Positions 8,392-18,167 are shown, counted from the stretch's first letter. The stretch is 64,000 bases of DNA from Paludibacteraceae bacterium (GCA_024399655.1 JAKSNP010000002.1:142915-206914); one strand, 5' to 3'. Notes: generated by a model not told the origin, from the sequence alone. Translations and numbers: made by a program.

Positions 8392-8973
8392 TTATTTTTT
8401 GACTGCCGTATTGTTCAACGTTCCTTCAACGCTTACTGAAGCGCCGTTTCCTTCCAATGAGGTTTCCAAATCGGTGGTGAAACTCAACATATTCTCTTCC
8501 AATGTGGCGGTACTATGATACATACGAATTTCCAATTCCGCGCCTGCAAAATATTGTTCAATAATCGCCGCTATCATTCCGCCCCCCATACTTTCAGCCA
8601 ATTCGGCCATGTCAATATCCATTTTTGTGGGATTTATCAACAGTTTGTTCCCTACAACTTCGCCTTTGATTTCCATATCTAATGAGTCGATGGTCATAAT
8701 CACGCTGTCAGCATGATTTTCGTGGGCTTTGATGGTCAAAGTACGGTCAGTAAAACTGATTGGATAATCCAACTCCTGATTTCCGAGCATCGGAATATTC
8801 ATACTCCCTTGCAAGGAACCCGATGTAGAGAACGAATATTCACCGATAAAAGCGTCTCGGCCTTCTATTTCATCCGGTTGTTTTGGCTCTTCCGGTTCGT
8901 TACCGGGTTTCTGACAAGCTACCATTTGTAAAGCGGCAGCAAAAATAACCATAATGCGGAACAGTTTTTTCAT
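8392..8973 (-). CDS. Lipoprotein of unknown function
   Basis: I do not recognise the family. The start is the ATG at 8973 (MKKLFRIMVIF, 193 residues); earlier in-frame codons lie over the promoter. The N-terminus is a lipoprotein signal with lipobox MVACQ around residue 20, followed by a proline/glutamate-rich linker. The rest has alternating short strands (for example YSFSTSGSLQGSMNIPML and LTIKAHENHADSVIMTIDSL), suggesting a calycin-like or other beta-sandwich fold at the cell envelope. It is a single-gene unit between the tRNA-Ser promoter and typA, which is divergent. Confidence 0.75.
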   Translation of the reverse strand: MKKLFRIMVIFAAALQMVACQKPGNEPEEPKQPDEIEGRDAFIGEYSFSTSGSLQGSMNIPMLGNQELDYPISFTDRTLTIKAHENHADSVIMTIDSLDMEIKGEVVGNKLLINPTKMDIDMAELAESMGGGMIAAIIEQYFAGAELEIRMYHSTATLEENMLSFTTDLETSLEGNGASVSVEGTLNNTAVKK

Positions 8974-9003
8974 AATTTTTGTCTTTTGATTTTTTTGACG
9001 CTG

Positions 9004-9034
9004 CAAAGATATACTTTTTTTCGCATATGACAAA
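9004..9034 (-). promoter_or_regulatory. Promoter of the 193-residue lipoprotein gene
   Basis: On the minus strand TTTG (9031-9034), a 19-base spacer with a run of seven A, then TATCTTTG (9004-9011), about 30 bases before the ATG at 8973. This supports the shorter start. Confidence 0.75.
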
Positions 9035-9112
9035 AAAAAAGTGATTTTCTAACTACATTTGCACTTCTTTTTCATAAAAAGAACAGCCTTTATGCGTAAA
9101 AAAACAAATAAA

Positions 9113-9144
9113 TTTGCATATTCAAAAAAAATCATGTAACTTTG
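9113..9144 (+). promoter_or_regulatory. Promoter of typA
   Basis: TTTG (9113-9116), a 20-base spacer beginning CATATTC and holding eight A, then TAACTTTG (9137-9144). The transcript would begin near 9151, upstream of the ATG at 9189 and downstream of the longer in-frame TTG start, which is therefore excluded. Confidence 0.82.
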
Positions 9145-9188
9145 CACGCTTTTTTAGTTGCCGTATTGGGCAATACACTTTTTTGACT

Positions 9189-10997
9189 ATGCAGAAAATT
9201 AGAAATATAGCGATTATCGCGCACGTCGACCACGGAAAAACGACTTTGGTTGACAAAATGCTCTACACATCGAAAGTAGTAGAGAAATCACGCCAAGAAG
9301 GTGTGGAAAATAAGGAATTGATTCTGGATAATAACGACCTTGAAAGAGAACGTGGCATAACCATCCTCGCCAAGAATGTCAGTATCAACTACAAAGGTTA
9401 TAAAATTAATGTGATTGATACTCCGGGTCACGCTGATTTTGGTGGTGAAGTGGAACGCGTCCTCAATATGGCCGACGGTGTCCTTTTGCTTGTGGATGCT
9501 TTTGAAGGTCCTATGCCTCAAACGCGTTTTGTCCTTCAAAAGGCTTTGGAACTCAACCTTAAACCTATTGTGGTCATCAATAAAGTGGACAAAATCAATT
9601 GCCGTCCTGATGAAGTGCAGGAAGCTGTGTTCGATTTGATGGTTAACCTCAACGCAACGGATGACCAACTTGACTTCCAAACTATTTATGGTTCCGCTAA
9701 AAATGGTTGGATGTCTACAGATTGGCGCAAACCTACCACCGATCTTACCGCTTTGATGGATGCCATCATCGACTATATTCCCGAGCCGGAAGTTTTGGAA
9801 GGAACGCCTCAAATGCTGATTACTTCGCTTGACTACAATCCCTATGTCGGCCGTATTGCGGTTGGACGAGTACATCGTGGCGAACTGCGTGACGGACAAA
9901 CCGTTACCCTCGCCAAAAAAGACGGAACGAAAGTGCGTACTAAAATCAAGGAACTTCACACTTTCTCCGGAATGGGACATGTAAAAACGGATGTGGTAAA
10001 GTCTGGTGATATTTGCGCTTTGATTGGAATCGAAGGTTTTGAAATCGGAGATACAATTTGCGATATTGAAAATCCCGAACCGCTCAAACCTATCGCTATC
10101 GACGAACCAACTATGTCGATGACATTTACCATCAACGATTCGCCTTTCTTCGGTCAGGATGGTAAATATGTCACCAGCCGTCATATTCATGACCGTTTGA
10201 TGAAAGAACTCGAGAAAAACTTGGCTCTGCGAGTTGAGCCCAGTCAAAATGATTCCTCTTGGCGTGTTTATGGTCGTGGCGTGCTGCATTTGAGTGTGCT
10301 TATCGAAACCATGCGTCGCGAAGGTTATGAATTGCAGGTGGGTCAGCCTCAGGTAATTATCAAGGAAATTGACGGACGCAAATGTGAACCTGTAGAGCAA
10401 CTAACCGTCAATACACCTGAATCATGCAGCGGAAAGATTATAGAATACGTCAGTGTTCACAAAGGCGATATGACCAAGATGGAGATGATCAACGACCGTG
10501 TGCAACTTGAATTCGAAATTCCATCTCGTGGTATCATCGGAATGCGTACCTTTGTTATGAATGTTTCTGCAGGTGAGGCTATCATGGCACACCGTTTCTT
10601 GGAGTTCCAACCTTATCGCGGCGACATTCAGAAACGGACCAACGGTTCGCTCATCGCTATGGAAACGGGTACCGCTACTGCGTACGCTCTTGACAACCTT
10701 CAGGATCGTGGTCGTTTCTTTGTGGATCCTCAAGAGGAAGTTTATGCCGGACAGGTGGTTGGTGAAAACGCCAAAGAGGGAGATATTGTTATCAATGTCA
10801 TCAAAGCAAAGAATCTTACCAATATGCGTAGCAAATCAGCTGATGATAAAGCCATTCTGGCTCCCGCTGTCAAATTCTCGTTGGAAGAAGCACTCGAGTA
10901 TATCAAGGAAGACGAATATGTTGAGGTGACTCCTACCCACATGAGATTGCGTAAAATCATACTTGATGAATTGGAAAGAAAGCGTGCAAATAGATAA
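9189..10997 (+). CDS. typA: Ribosome-associated GTPase TypA/BipA
   Basis: TypA is a translational GTPase that assists ribosome assembly and stress adaptation. The GTP-binding motifs are intact: AHVDHGKTT (residues 11-19), DTPGHAD (77-83) and NKVD (131-134). Elongation-factor-like domains follow, and the C-terminal domain is typical of BipA (IPSRGIIGMRTFVMNVSAG, then MRSKSADDKAILAP). Length 602 is standard. The chosen ATG follows a good promoter. tig begins 12 bases downstream on the same strand and is probably co-transcribed. Confidence 0.97.
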   Translation: MQKIRNIAIIAHVDHGKTTLVDKMLYTSKVVEKSRQEGVENKELILDNNDLERERGITILAKNVSINYKGYKINVIDTPGHADFGGEVERVLNMADGVLLLVDAFEGPMPQTRFVLQKALELNLKPIVVINKVDKINCRPDEVQEAVFDLMVNLNATDDQLDFQTIYGSAKNGWMSTDWRKPTTDLTALMDAIIDYIPEPEVLEGTPQMLITSLDYNPYVGRIAVGRVHRGELRDGQTVTLAKKDGTKVRTKIKELHTFSGMGHVKTDVVKSGDICALIGIEGFEIGDTICDIENPEPLKPIAIDEPTMSMTFTINDSPFFGQDGKYVTSRHIHDRLMKELEKNLALRVEPSQNDSSWRVYGRGVLHLSVLIETMRREGYELQVGQPQVIIKEIDGRKCEPVEQLTVNTPESCSGKIIEYVSVHKGDMTKMEMINDRVQLEFEIPSRGIIGMRTFVMNVSAGEAIMAHRFLEFQPYRGDIQKRTNGSLIAMETGTATAYALDNLQDRGRFFVDPQEEVYAGQVVGENAKEGDIVINVIKAKNLTNMRSKSADDKAILAPAVKFSLEEALEYIKEDEYVEVTPTHMRLRKIILDELERKRANR

Positions 10998-11009
10998 AAT
11001 ATTTAAGAT

Positions 11010-12350
11010 ATGAAAATTACAAAAAGTGAAGTAAAAGACATGCAGGCCGTCCTCACAATGACGGTTGAACCTGCTGACTATCAGGAAGAGGTGCAGAAAG
11101 AAATGCGCCAGGTGCGTCAGAAAGCCAATATCCCCGGTTTCCGCCCGGGTATGGTGCCCATGGGACTTGTTAAAAAAATGTACGGCAAGGGTATCATGGC
11201 TGAAGTAATCAACAAAACCATCGGTATCAAACTCCAAGAGTATATCGATAACGAGAAACTCAATGTGCTGGGTGACCCTCTGCCCAACGAGGAACTTACC
11301 CCTGCTGTTGATTTTGACAATCAGGATTCCTTCACATTCGCCTTTGACATCGCTCTCGCTCCTGAATTCGAAGCTAACCTCAATGGTCGTAACAAACTGA
11401 CCCACTATACTATCACCGTTACCGACGAAATGGTAAAGAAACAGATCGACAGCTATGCTGAGCGTTTTGGTGAGTATGTTGAAGTGGAAGATGTAAAAGA
11501 AGGTGATGTTATCAAGGGCCTTCTCAAAGAAGTAGGAAACGAAGAAAACCCCATTCAAAAAGAAAATGCTATCCTCAATCCTCAGTATATGAAGGATAAG
11601 AAAGTGCAGAAGAAATTTATTGCCGCCAAGAAAGGAGACGTTATTACCTTCAATCCTATGAAGGCTTACGAATCCGAAGTGGAAGTGGCTTCTATGCTCG
11701 ATATCAAAAAAGAGGAAGCAAAAGAACTCAAATCCGATTTCACTTTCGAAATCCAGGGTATCACTCGTCATCAGGCTGCCAAAATTGATGGTGAGCTCTT
11801 CGCTAAAGTTTACGGCGAAAATGCTGTAAAAACCAAAAAAGATTTCGAAGCCAAAGTACGTGCTGAAATCGAAGAGAACATGGTGGAAGATACCAAATAT
11901 AAATTTGGTTTGGATGCAAAAGCTGCCATCATGAAGAAAATGGAAAAAGTGCAACTTCCTGAAGCTTTCCTGCGTCGTTGGGTAAAAACTACCAATGAAC
12001 AACTTACCGATGAGAAATTGGATGCTGAATTCCCGCAGATGATCAACGAACTCAAATGGCATCTCGCAAAAGATCAACTGATGAAGACTTACAACATTCA
12101 AGTTGAGAAAGAGGATGTTGAGGCTTATGCCAAAGAAGTTGCTCGTATGCAATTCCTCCAATATGGTTTGATGCATGTTGAAGATCAATATCTCACCAAT
12201 TTTGCACAAGAAATGCTCAAGAAAGACGAACAACTCCGTGCAATTGTTGAGCGTGTGGCTGAAAACAAAATCTTCGAAGCTCTCAAAACTGTTGTCAAAC
12301 TCGAAGAAACCGAAATTTCTCACGAAGACTTTGGTAAACTCTTCGCTTAA
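11010..12350 (+). CDS. tig: Trigger factor (ribosome-bound chaperone)
   Basis: Trigger factor binds nascent chains at the ribosome exit. The N-terminal ribosome-binding domain is clear, with the signature region NIPGFRPGMVPMGLVKKMYG near residues 40-60. The middle region aligns poorly with FKBP-type isomerase domains, as is usual in this phylum, and the long helical C-terminal domain follows. Length 446 is normal. In Bacteroides tig is usually next to clpP and clpX; here those genes are 36 kb away and tig follows typA instead. Confidence 0.95.
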   Translation: MKITKSEVKDMQAVLTMTVEPADYQEEVQKEMRQVRQKANIPGFRPGMVPMGLVKKMYGKGIMAEVINKTIGIKLQEYIDNEKLNVLGDPLPNEELTPAVDFDNQDSFTFAFDIALAPEFEANLNGRNKLTHYTITVTDEMVKKQIDSYAERFGEYVEVEDVKEGDVIKGLLKEVGNEENPIQKENAILNPQYMKDKKVQKKFIAAKKGDVITFNPMKAYESEVEVASMLDIKKEEAKELKSDFTFEIQGITRHQAAKIDGELFAKVYGENAVKTKKDFEAKVRAEIEENMVEDTKYKFGLDAKAAIMKKMEKVQLPEAFLRRWVKTTNEQLTDEKLDAEFPQMINELKWHLAKDQLMKTYNIQVEKEDVEAYAKEVARMQFLQYGLMHVEDQYLTNFAQEMLKKDEQLRAIVERVAENKIFEALKTVVKLEETEISHEDFGKLFA

Positions 12351-12370
12351 TAGTGTTGAACTCATGGGAT

Positions 12371-12407
12371 ATATCGGGACCGCTCTTTTCGGGGCGGTCT
12401 CGTTATA
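12371..12407 (+). terminator. Inverted repeat after tig
   Basis: GGGACCGC (12376-12383) pairs with GCGGTCTC (12394-12401), extended by ATAT/TTATAT arms. It lies 20 bases after the tig stop. No T run follows, so it may protect the 3' end or terminate weakly. Confidence 0.6.
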
Positions 12408-12430
12408 TACTATGACAGACTTTTAATCGA

Positions 12431-12463
12431 GAGTCGGCCGACAGTCGACCGATAGTCGTCAGT
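12431..12463. repeat. 11-base tandem array after tig
   Basis: Three units, GAGTCGGCCGA, CAGTCGACCGA, TAGTCGTCAGT. Each contains AGTCG at the same place, so the motif recurs every 11 bases, once per helical turn. Confidence 0.7.
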
Positions 12464-12540
12464 TTCGTTTATCCGTTCTTTATTCTTCAATACCTATTTG
12501 CCCGCTTTTTGAAGTTTTTGAGAGCAAAAAAATAGTTTTT

Positions 12541-12572
12541 CTTGCATATTCCAAAAAAAAGCAGTACTTTTG
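12541..12572 (+). promoter_or_regulatory. Promoter of the Mpl-type ligase gene
   Basis: CTTG (12541-12544), a 20-base spacer CATATTCC plus eight A and GCAG, then TACTTTTG (12565-12572), 28 bases before the ATG. Confidence 0.75.
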
Positions 12573-12600
12573 TCGCTATATTCACTTTATATCATTTGTT

Positions 12601-13923
12601 ATGCGTATTCATTTTATTGCTATCGGTGGTGCAGCTATGCACAATTTAGCTTTGGCAGTTGCTTCCAAAAAAGGATATATCGTTACAGGTTCTGACGACG
12701 AAATCTTTGATCCAGCTCTTTCTCACCTGCGCGATGCAGGTTTGTTGCCTGATCAAATTGGATGGCATCCCGAACGGATTACACCGGATATTGACGCTAT
12801 AATTTTAGGAATGCACGCGCGCGAAGATAATCCCGAATTGATTCGCGCAAGAGAATTGGGAATCCGTATCTATTCCTTCCCCGAATATCTCTATGAGCAG
12901 ACGCGTGACAAAATACGTATCGTTGTTGGAGGTTCGCATGGTAAAACCACTACCACTTCTATGATTCTATATGTCTTGCAGCGATTAGGTATAGAAGCCG
13001 ATTATATGGTAGGTGCTCAGATTGAAGGATTTGAGCGGATGGTCCGTCTTAGTGATACGGCCAAATACGCTGTTTTTGAAGGAGATGAATACTTGACCAG
13101 TCCGTTGGATTTGCGTAGCAAGTTCCTTTGGTATCATCCTCATATCGCCATTCTCACGGGTATAGCATGGGATCATATCAATGTGTTCCCTACTTTTCCG
13201 CAATATGTTGATACTTTCCGACGTTTTGTTGATTCATTTGAGCAACGAGGGAAGTTTATTTATTTCCAAGGTGATGACAACCTGACAGATATTGCTTCAC
13301 ATGCTCGTGAAGATATCGTTTGCTTGCCTTATCACGAATATGAAGGTCCTGTACAAATGCAGGTGTTTGGGAAACATAATATGCAAAACTTGCAGGCCGC
13401 TTGTCTGGCTTGTATGCAAATCGGTGTCAGCGCAGAAGATTTCTATCGTGAGATTTCAACCTTTACTGGAGCCAGCAATCGTCTAGAGAAAATCTGCGAA
13501 ACGTCTTCTTCCGTTGCTTATAAGGATTTTGCCCACTCGCCTTCCAAACTCAAAGCGACCGTCAATGCTGTTCGTGAACGCTATCCGGAAAAGAAATTGG
13601 TAGCTTGTATGGAGTTGCATACTTTTTCCAGTTTGATGGCCGACTTCTTGCCGCAATACAAAGGATGTATGGCAGAAGCGGATATAGCCTATGTCTATTT
13701 CAATCCTAAAGTGATTGAACACAAGCGTCTTACTCCTATTACTGCAGATGAAGTTCGTCAAGCTTTCGGTTCGACTAATGTGGAAGTGTTTACGGACAGT
13801 CCTGCTCTGCAAGAACGCTTGCGTTCGCTGAATTACGACAATACGGCTCTATTGATGATGTCGTCGGGCACTTTTGATGGAATTGATGTCCGCTCGTTTG
13901 CAACAGAACTGCTCAATGCCTGA
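12601..13923 (+). CDS. mpl: Mur ligase, Mpl type (murein peptide recycling)
   Basis: Mpl joins recycled L-Ala-D-Glu-mDAP tripeptide to UDP-MurNAc in the cytoplasm. The N-terminal Rossmann domain (MRIHFIAIGGAAMHNLAL) is of the MurC/Mpl type, GGSHGKTTT (residues 110-118) is the ATP loop, and FEGDEY plus ILTGIAWDHINVF belong to the central domain. The C-terminal domain has the Mur-ligase segment YKDFAHSPSKLKATVNAV. Length 440 fits Mpl rather than MurC, and the GIAWDHINVFPT segment is characteristic of Mpl-like enzymes. It is a single-gene unit with its own promoter. Confidence 0.88.
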   Translation: MRIHFIAIGGAAMHNLALAVASKKGYIVTGSDDEIFDPALSHLRDAGLLPDQIGWHPERITPDIDAIILGMHAREDNPELIRARELGIRIYSFPEYLYEQTRDKIRIVVGGSHGKTTTTSMILYVLQRLGIEADYMVGAQIEGFERMVRLSDTAKYAVFEGDEYLTSPLDLRSKFLWYHPHIAILTGIAWDHINVFPTFPQYVDTFRRFVDSFEQRGKFIYFQGDDNLTDIASHAREDIVCLPYHEYEGPVQMQVFGKHNMQNLQAACLACMQIGVSAEDFYREISTFTGASNRLEKICETSSSVAYKDFAHSPSKLKATVNAVRERYPEKKLVACMELHTFSSLMADFLPQYKGCMAEADIAYVYFNPKVIEHKRLTPITADEVRQAFGSTNVEVFTDSPALQERLRSLNYDNTALLMMSSGTFDGIDVRSFATELLNA

Positions 13924-13998
13924 TTAGTCTTATAATATAAATGGTGCAGTAGAATATATACGTATTTTTATAGGCATTTATAATTCAATTTTGATACA

Positions 13999-14421
13999 AT
14001 GGATAAACAGACAAAAAGAGATTATCTCTATATGCGTATGGCTCGTACTTGGGCTGAAAATTCATATTGTACTCGTCGTCAAGTGGGTGCATTGCTTGTA
14101 AAGGATCAGATGATTATCTCCGATGGTTACAATGGTACACCATCCGGATTCGAGAATCATTGTGAAGACGAGAATAATGTTTCCAAACCTTATGTTCTAC
14201 ATGCTGAAGCCAATGCAATTACTAAAGTTGCGCGTTCGCATAATAGCAGCGAAGGAGCCACTCTTTATGTAACGGCTTCACCTTGTATGGAATGCTCCAA
14301 ACTGATTATTCAATCGGGTATCCGTCGTGTGGTTTATAGTGAAGAGTATAGAATTATGGATGGTGTTGAACTTTTGCGTCGTGCGGGTATACAGGTTGAT
14401 CATCTTCCGGATGCTGAATAA
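13999..14421 (+). CDS. Deoxycytidylate deaminase family protein (ComEB-like)
   Basis: Predicted to deaminate dCMP to dUMP, feeding dTMP synthesis. The zinc-dependent deaminase fold is clear: H68-A-E70 in LHAEANAI provides the ligand and the proton shuttle, and P95-C96-x-x-C99 in SPCMECSKLI gives the two cysteine ligands. The length of 140 is typical of dCMP deaminases. The protein is also called ComEB in competence operons of other bacteria, which does not by itself imply a role in DNA uptake. The S41 protease follows 122 bases later; nothing notable lies between. Confidence 0.9.
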   Translation: MDKQTKRDYLYMRMARTWAENSYCTRRQVGALLVKDQMIISDGYNGTPSGFENHCEDENNVSKPYVLHAEANAITKVARSHNSSEGATLYVTASPCMECSKLIIQSGIRRVVYSEEYRIMDGVELLRRAGIQVDHLPDAE

Positions 14422-14543
14422 TCAAGGTTAGATATCCGTATTTTTTTGCCTCATCTATATAGGTTAATTCCTTTATCAAGGTGTAATTCCCTTTTTTGAT
14501 TTATCCTTCCCTTCACATATCTCGTTTGAATACCTTTTGATCT

Positions 14544-16148
14544 ATGAAAAAAATTCTTTTTCCAGTTATTGTTTTTGTGGTAGCGTTGCTAGGTTTTTTG
14601 ATTGGCAATGCTTATTCCAATAGAGTTAATGCCCAGCGTTTTGTCATTCGTGACGGACAGTTGTTTGCCGCTCCTTCAAAAGTGGATCAGGTGTTACAAC
14701 TTCTGGATCAGATTTATGTCGATTCTTTGGATATGGATTCCATAACCGATGAAGCCATGCAGCAGTTTATTTTGCGTCTTGATCCTCATTCAGCTTATAT
14801 TCCTCGAAAGGATCTTGAAATGGTCAATTCCGAACTTTCTTCTTCATTCTCAGGAATTGGTGTCCAATTTAATATCCAGAACGATACCGTTAATTTCGTA
14901 GCCGTTATTTCCGGAGGTCCGTCGGAAGGAGTGGGTATATTGGCCGGAGATAAACTGATATCCGTTGACGATTCCGTTTTTGTAGGCAAGCGTATCAATA
15001 ACGAGCGGGTTATGAACACCTTGCGTGGCGAAAAAGGTACGAAAGTTCGTTTGGGTATTCGTCGTGCAGGTACAGAGGAAATCCTTTATTTTACTGTTAC
15101 TCGTGGTGATATTCCTGTTCATTCTGTAGATGCTAAATTCATGATAGGTGATATAGGTTTTGTCCGTGTCAACAAGTTTGGTGACAATACTTACAACGAA
15201 TTTCTTTCGGCTCTAACTCAACTAAGAGCGCAAGGAGCAAAATCGTATATAGTGGATTTGCGAGAAAATTCGGGAGGCTACATGGAAATGGCCATACGAA
15301 TGGCTAATGAATTCCTGGAATCCGGTGATGTAATCGTCTATTCCGAAGGAAGAGCTTATGCTCGTAGTACGGCTCGTGCGAATGGAACAGGTCGTTTTCG
15401 TCAAGTTCCATTAGTTGTTTTGATTGACGATTTTTCGGCTTCCGCTAGCGAAATTTTTGCAGGAGCAATGCAAGATAACGACCGTGCTCAAATCATAGGC
15501 CGTCGTTCGTTCGGTAAAGGATTGGTACAACAACAGATTCCATTTGACGATGGTTCTGCTTTGCGCTTGACAGTTGCTCGTTATTACACTCCATCAGGGC
15601 GTTGTATTCAAAAACCATATCAGTTGGGTGAACAGGAAAATTATGAATTGGAACTCCTCCAACGATACGAGCGTGGAGAATTCTTCTCAGGTGATAGTAT
15701 TCATTATCAGGATACAACGGTATATTATACTAAAGCCGGTCGTATAGTTCATGGTGGAGGTGGTATCATGCCCGATATCTTTGTAGGAAGGGATACTACT
15801 CTCAATACTCCTTGGTTCAATAAAGTGGTCAATTATGCCTACACTTATCAGTTCGCTTATCAATATACCGATCGTCATCGCAAAGAATTGCAGCAGTATA
15901 AAGACTGGCAATCCTTGGAGAAACATCTCATCCAGGCAAATTGGGTTCCTGAATTCGTCAGTTATGCCGAACAAAAAGGTGTAACTCCAGATCAATCTCA
16001 AATAGCCAAATCTCGTCCGTTACTCACTCGTTTGATAAATGCCTATATTGTCCGTAATATATTGGGTGATGAAGGATTTTTCCCTCTTTTTGAACGAGAC
16101 GATGAGATTACTAAACGTGCGGTGGAATATTTGCAACTTGGTCATTAA
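14544..16148 (+). CDS. S41 family C-terminal processing protease (CtpA-like)
   Basis: A periplasmic or envelope serine protease that trims protein C-termini. A single N-terminal hydrophobic segment (residues 4-22) is a signal peptide or anchor. A PDZ domain follows (about 90-180, GGPSEGVGILAGDKLISVDD). The peptidase domain has the Ser/Lys dyad S300 in DFSASASEIFAGA and K325 in RRSFGKGLVQQ, 25 residues apart as in CtpA, with Q329. Length 534 is normal. The HhH/beta-barrel gene starts six bases after the stop, so they form an operon. Confidence 0.93.
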   Translation: MKKILFPVIVFVVALLGFLIGNAYSNRVNAQRFVIRDGQLFAAPSKVDQVLQLLDQIYVDSLDMDSITDEAMQQFILRLDPHSAYIPRKDLEMVNSELSSSFSGIGVQFNIQNDTVNFVAVISGGPSEGVGILAGDKLISVDDSVFVGKRINNERVMNTLRGEKGTKVRLGIRRAGTEEILYFTVTRGDIPVHSVDAKFMIGDIGFVRVNKFGDNTYNEFLSALTQLRAQGAKSYIVDLRENSGGYMEMAIRMANEFLESGDVIVYSEGRAYARSTARANGTGRFRQVPLVVLIDDFSASASEIFAGAMQDNDRAQIIGRRSFGKGLVQQQIPFDDGSALRLTVARYYTPSGRCIQKPYQLGEQENYELELLQRYERGEFFSGDSIHYQDTTVYYTKAGRIVHGGGGIMPDIFVGRDTTLNTPWFNKVVNYAYTYQFAYQYTDRHRKELQQYKDWQSLEKHLIQANWVPEFVSYAEQKGVTPDQSQIAKSRPLLTRLINAYIVRNILGDEGFFPLFERDDEITKRAVEYLQLGH

Positions 16149-16154
16149 ATCAAT

Positions 16155-18167
16155 ATGACTTTGTGCTCTTTTTTACTTCTAATGGTATCTTCTGCTTTTA
16201 TGGTGGAAGATACTGTTGTTTCTGCTACACCGAATAGTATAGTAGATTCTATGAAAGATGTTAATTTTGAAGTTGAAGAGAGTAGAAAATCGGAAATCCT
16301 CTTTGCCGAAGAATACGAACAATCTCCCACTTTTATCTTTGATGATATAGTGGGGCAACTCATAGAATCTGCTTCTATTTCTGAAAGTGATGCTGAGGAT
16401 GTATATGAGATGTTGGAACAAATGGCCGCTCAGCCGTTAAATATCAATACTTGTACTTACGACCAATTGTCGCAATTATTGTTCCTCAGCCCATATCAAT
16501 TGGATCAATTGTTGATTTATCGTGACCGTCATCCTTTGGTATCGTTGAATGAATTGATGTTGGTAGATGGATTTCGTGATTATGAGATACGCAATCTCAG
16601 TTTGTTTCTCTATGCAGGTCCATCTATGAAAGAAGAACGGATGACGGCTCATGATGTATTTCGTTATGCAAAACATACCCTGCAGACCAAACTGAATATC
16701 GTGAATATGGAGCATTATGAGAGCGATCCCGTAACGGCTCAATTACGATATCAGTTCAATTACGACAATCGAGTACGTTTCGGATTGGATATTCGTAGAA
16801 ATGCTGGAACAGAAGCGCGAGATATGCGATATGGCGCTTATATTCAATTGGATCAAATCGGAGTACTTCGCACTTTTGTAGCAGGCAATATGCAAGCTTC
16901 TTTCGGTCAAGGATTGGTACTCAGCAACGCTTTTCATGCTGGTAAATCAATGTATGTGCTAAATGCAGGTCAGACTGCAGAAGGAATCCGACATTACGGA
17001 TCATCCGTTAATGGTAATTTGCATGGAGTAGGTGCTACAATCGCAGTACCGATGAATGACAAATATCAAGACTTGCTGCTATCAGCCTTTTATTCTTTGA
17101 CAAAAGCGAATGATTCAACCCGTAGACATACAATCGGGACTAATATAACGTATCGAAGAAACCGATGGAAAATGGGATTGACAGCTGTATATAATTTGTG
17201 GTCGGATTCGTTGCATTATTTCAACGAGCATGCTGCCTACAATCAAAATTATTTCCGTGGAGATCGGCAAGCGGTAATTGGCTTGAATTTTCGTTATAAT
17301 TGGGGACGATACGATTTATTTGGAGAAATGGCAACAGCGCAAAACCAAAGATGGGGATATGCAGGACAATTGGGATTGCGAATGACTCCGATTAACGATT
17401 TGGGATTGATATTGCTATATCGTTATTATTCTCCAACTTTTGACAATACATTGGGTTATGGTTTTTCGGAGAGCAGTCGTATCAATGACGAAAACGGAAT
17501 CTATTTGGGAATAGAAAGCCGAAATATCAAGCAATGGCGATTGTCTGGATATTTGGATTTCTTTTATTTCTATGGTTATAAATATGGCATTGCTTATGCT
17601 CCGTCCTATGGTTACGATTTAATGACGGAAGCGGATTATTCGATTAATGCTTATCATACGATGTTGTGGCGATTCCGTATGCGTGAGAAAGGTAGAAAAA
17701 ATACTTTTTCGCTACGCTACCAATACGATTATAACCGTTATCAATGGCATTTGCGAACCCAAGCGGAAGGAAATATCGTGAGGGATTCACTTCATCAACT
17801 TGGTTATGGCATATCATTATATCAAGATATATCCTATACCTTTCACAAACCGCTGACATTACAATTCCGGATACAAGGTTTTTATGTTCCCGAATGGGAT
17901 AATCGCATTTATACTTATGAATACGATATACTTCATGCCTATGCCGTAGCAGCAACGTATGGTATTGGCGGAAGGTCATTTCTTAATCTGCGATGGAGAA
18001 TAATTCATCATATTCCGTCTGCAGAGTGTCCGGATCCTATATTGAGGGATTTGTCGCTATATTGTCGCCTTTCTACTTCTGTTTTTACTCGGAATTGGGC
18101 GAATATTCATCGTGACGGTGTTATTTCAGATACAGATCTGCATATCTTGCTCCGCGCTGTATTCTAA
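16155..18167 (+). CDS. ComEA-like helix-hairpin-helix domain fused to an outer-membrane beta-barrel
   Basis: A signal peptide (residues 1-16) precedes a linker. A ComEA-like HhH region (about 93-152) begins with LNINTCTYDQLSQL and ends VDGFRDYEIRNLSLFLYAG. The remaining 500 residues are alternating aromatic strands of a transmembrane beta-barrel (for example YQFNYDNRVRFGLDIRRN and LGLRMTPINDLGLILLYRYY). ComEA-type HhH domains bind DNA in the periplasm. Here the first hairpin reads FLSPYQ rather than the glycine-rich LPGIG, so DNA contact may be weakened. Proteins of this build occur in Bacteroidota without an assigned role. Six bases separate it from the S41 protease gene. Confidence 0.82.
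   Translation: MTLCSFLLLMVSSAFMVEDTVVSATPNSIVDSMKDVNFEVEESRKSEILFAEEYEQSPTFIFDDIVGQLIESASISESDAEDVYEMLEQMAAQPLNINTCTYDQLSQLLFLSPYQLDQLLIYRDRHPLVSLNELMLVDGFRDYEIRNLSLFLYAGPSMKEERMTAHDVFRYAKHTLQTKLNIVNMEHYESDPVTAQLRYQFNYDNRVRFGLDIRRNAGTEARDMRYGAYIQLDQIGVLRTFVAGNMQASFGQGLVLSNAFHAGKSMYVLNAGQTAEGIRHYGSSVNGNLHGVGATIAVPMNDKYQDLLLSAFYSLTKANDSTRRHTIGTNITYRRNRWKMGLTAVYNLWSDSLHYFNEHAAYNQNYFRGDRQAVIGLNFRYNWGRYDLFGEMATAQNQRWGYAGQLGLRMTPINDLGLILLYRYYSPTFDNTLGYGFSESSRINDENGIYLGIESRNIKQWRLSGYLDFFYFYGYKYGIAYAPSYGYDLMTEADYSINAYHTMLWRFRMREKGRKNTFSLRYQYDYNRYQWHLRTQAEGNIVRDSLHQLGYGISLYQDISYTFHKPLTLQFRIQGFYVPEWDNRIYTYEYDILHAYAVAATYGIGGRSFLNLRWRIIHHIPSAECPDPILRDLSLYCRLSTSVFTRNWANIHRDGVISDTDLHILLRAVF

Noticed and set aside
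9288-10400. 370-codon frame antisense to typA
   Set aside because: It lies wholly opposite a well-supported GTPase gene and its amino-acid pattern (many F, H, I, N) is a shadow of the real codons.
10836-12365. 509-codon frame antisense to tig
   Set aside because: Opposite strand of trigger factor; Phe/His-rich composition typical of the reverse of Lys/Glu codons; no promoter.
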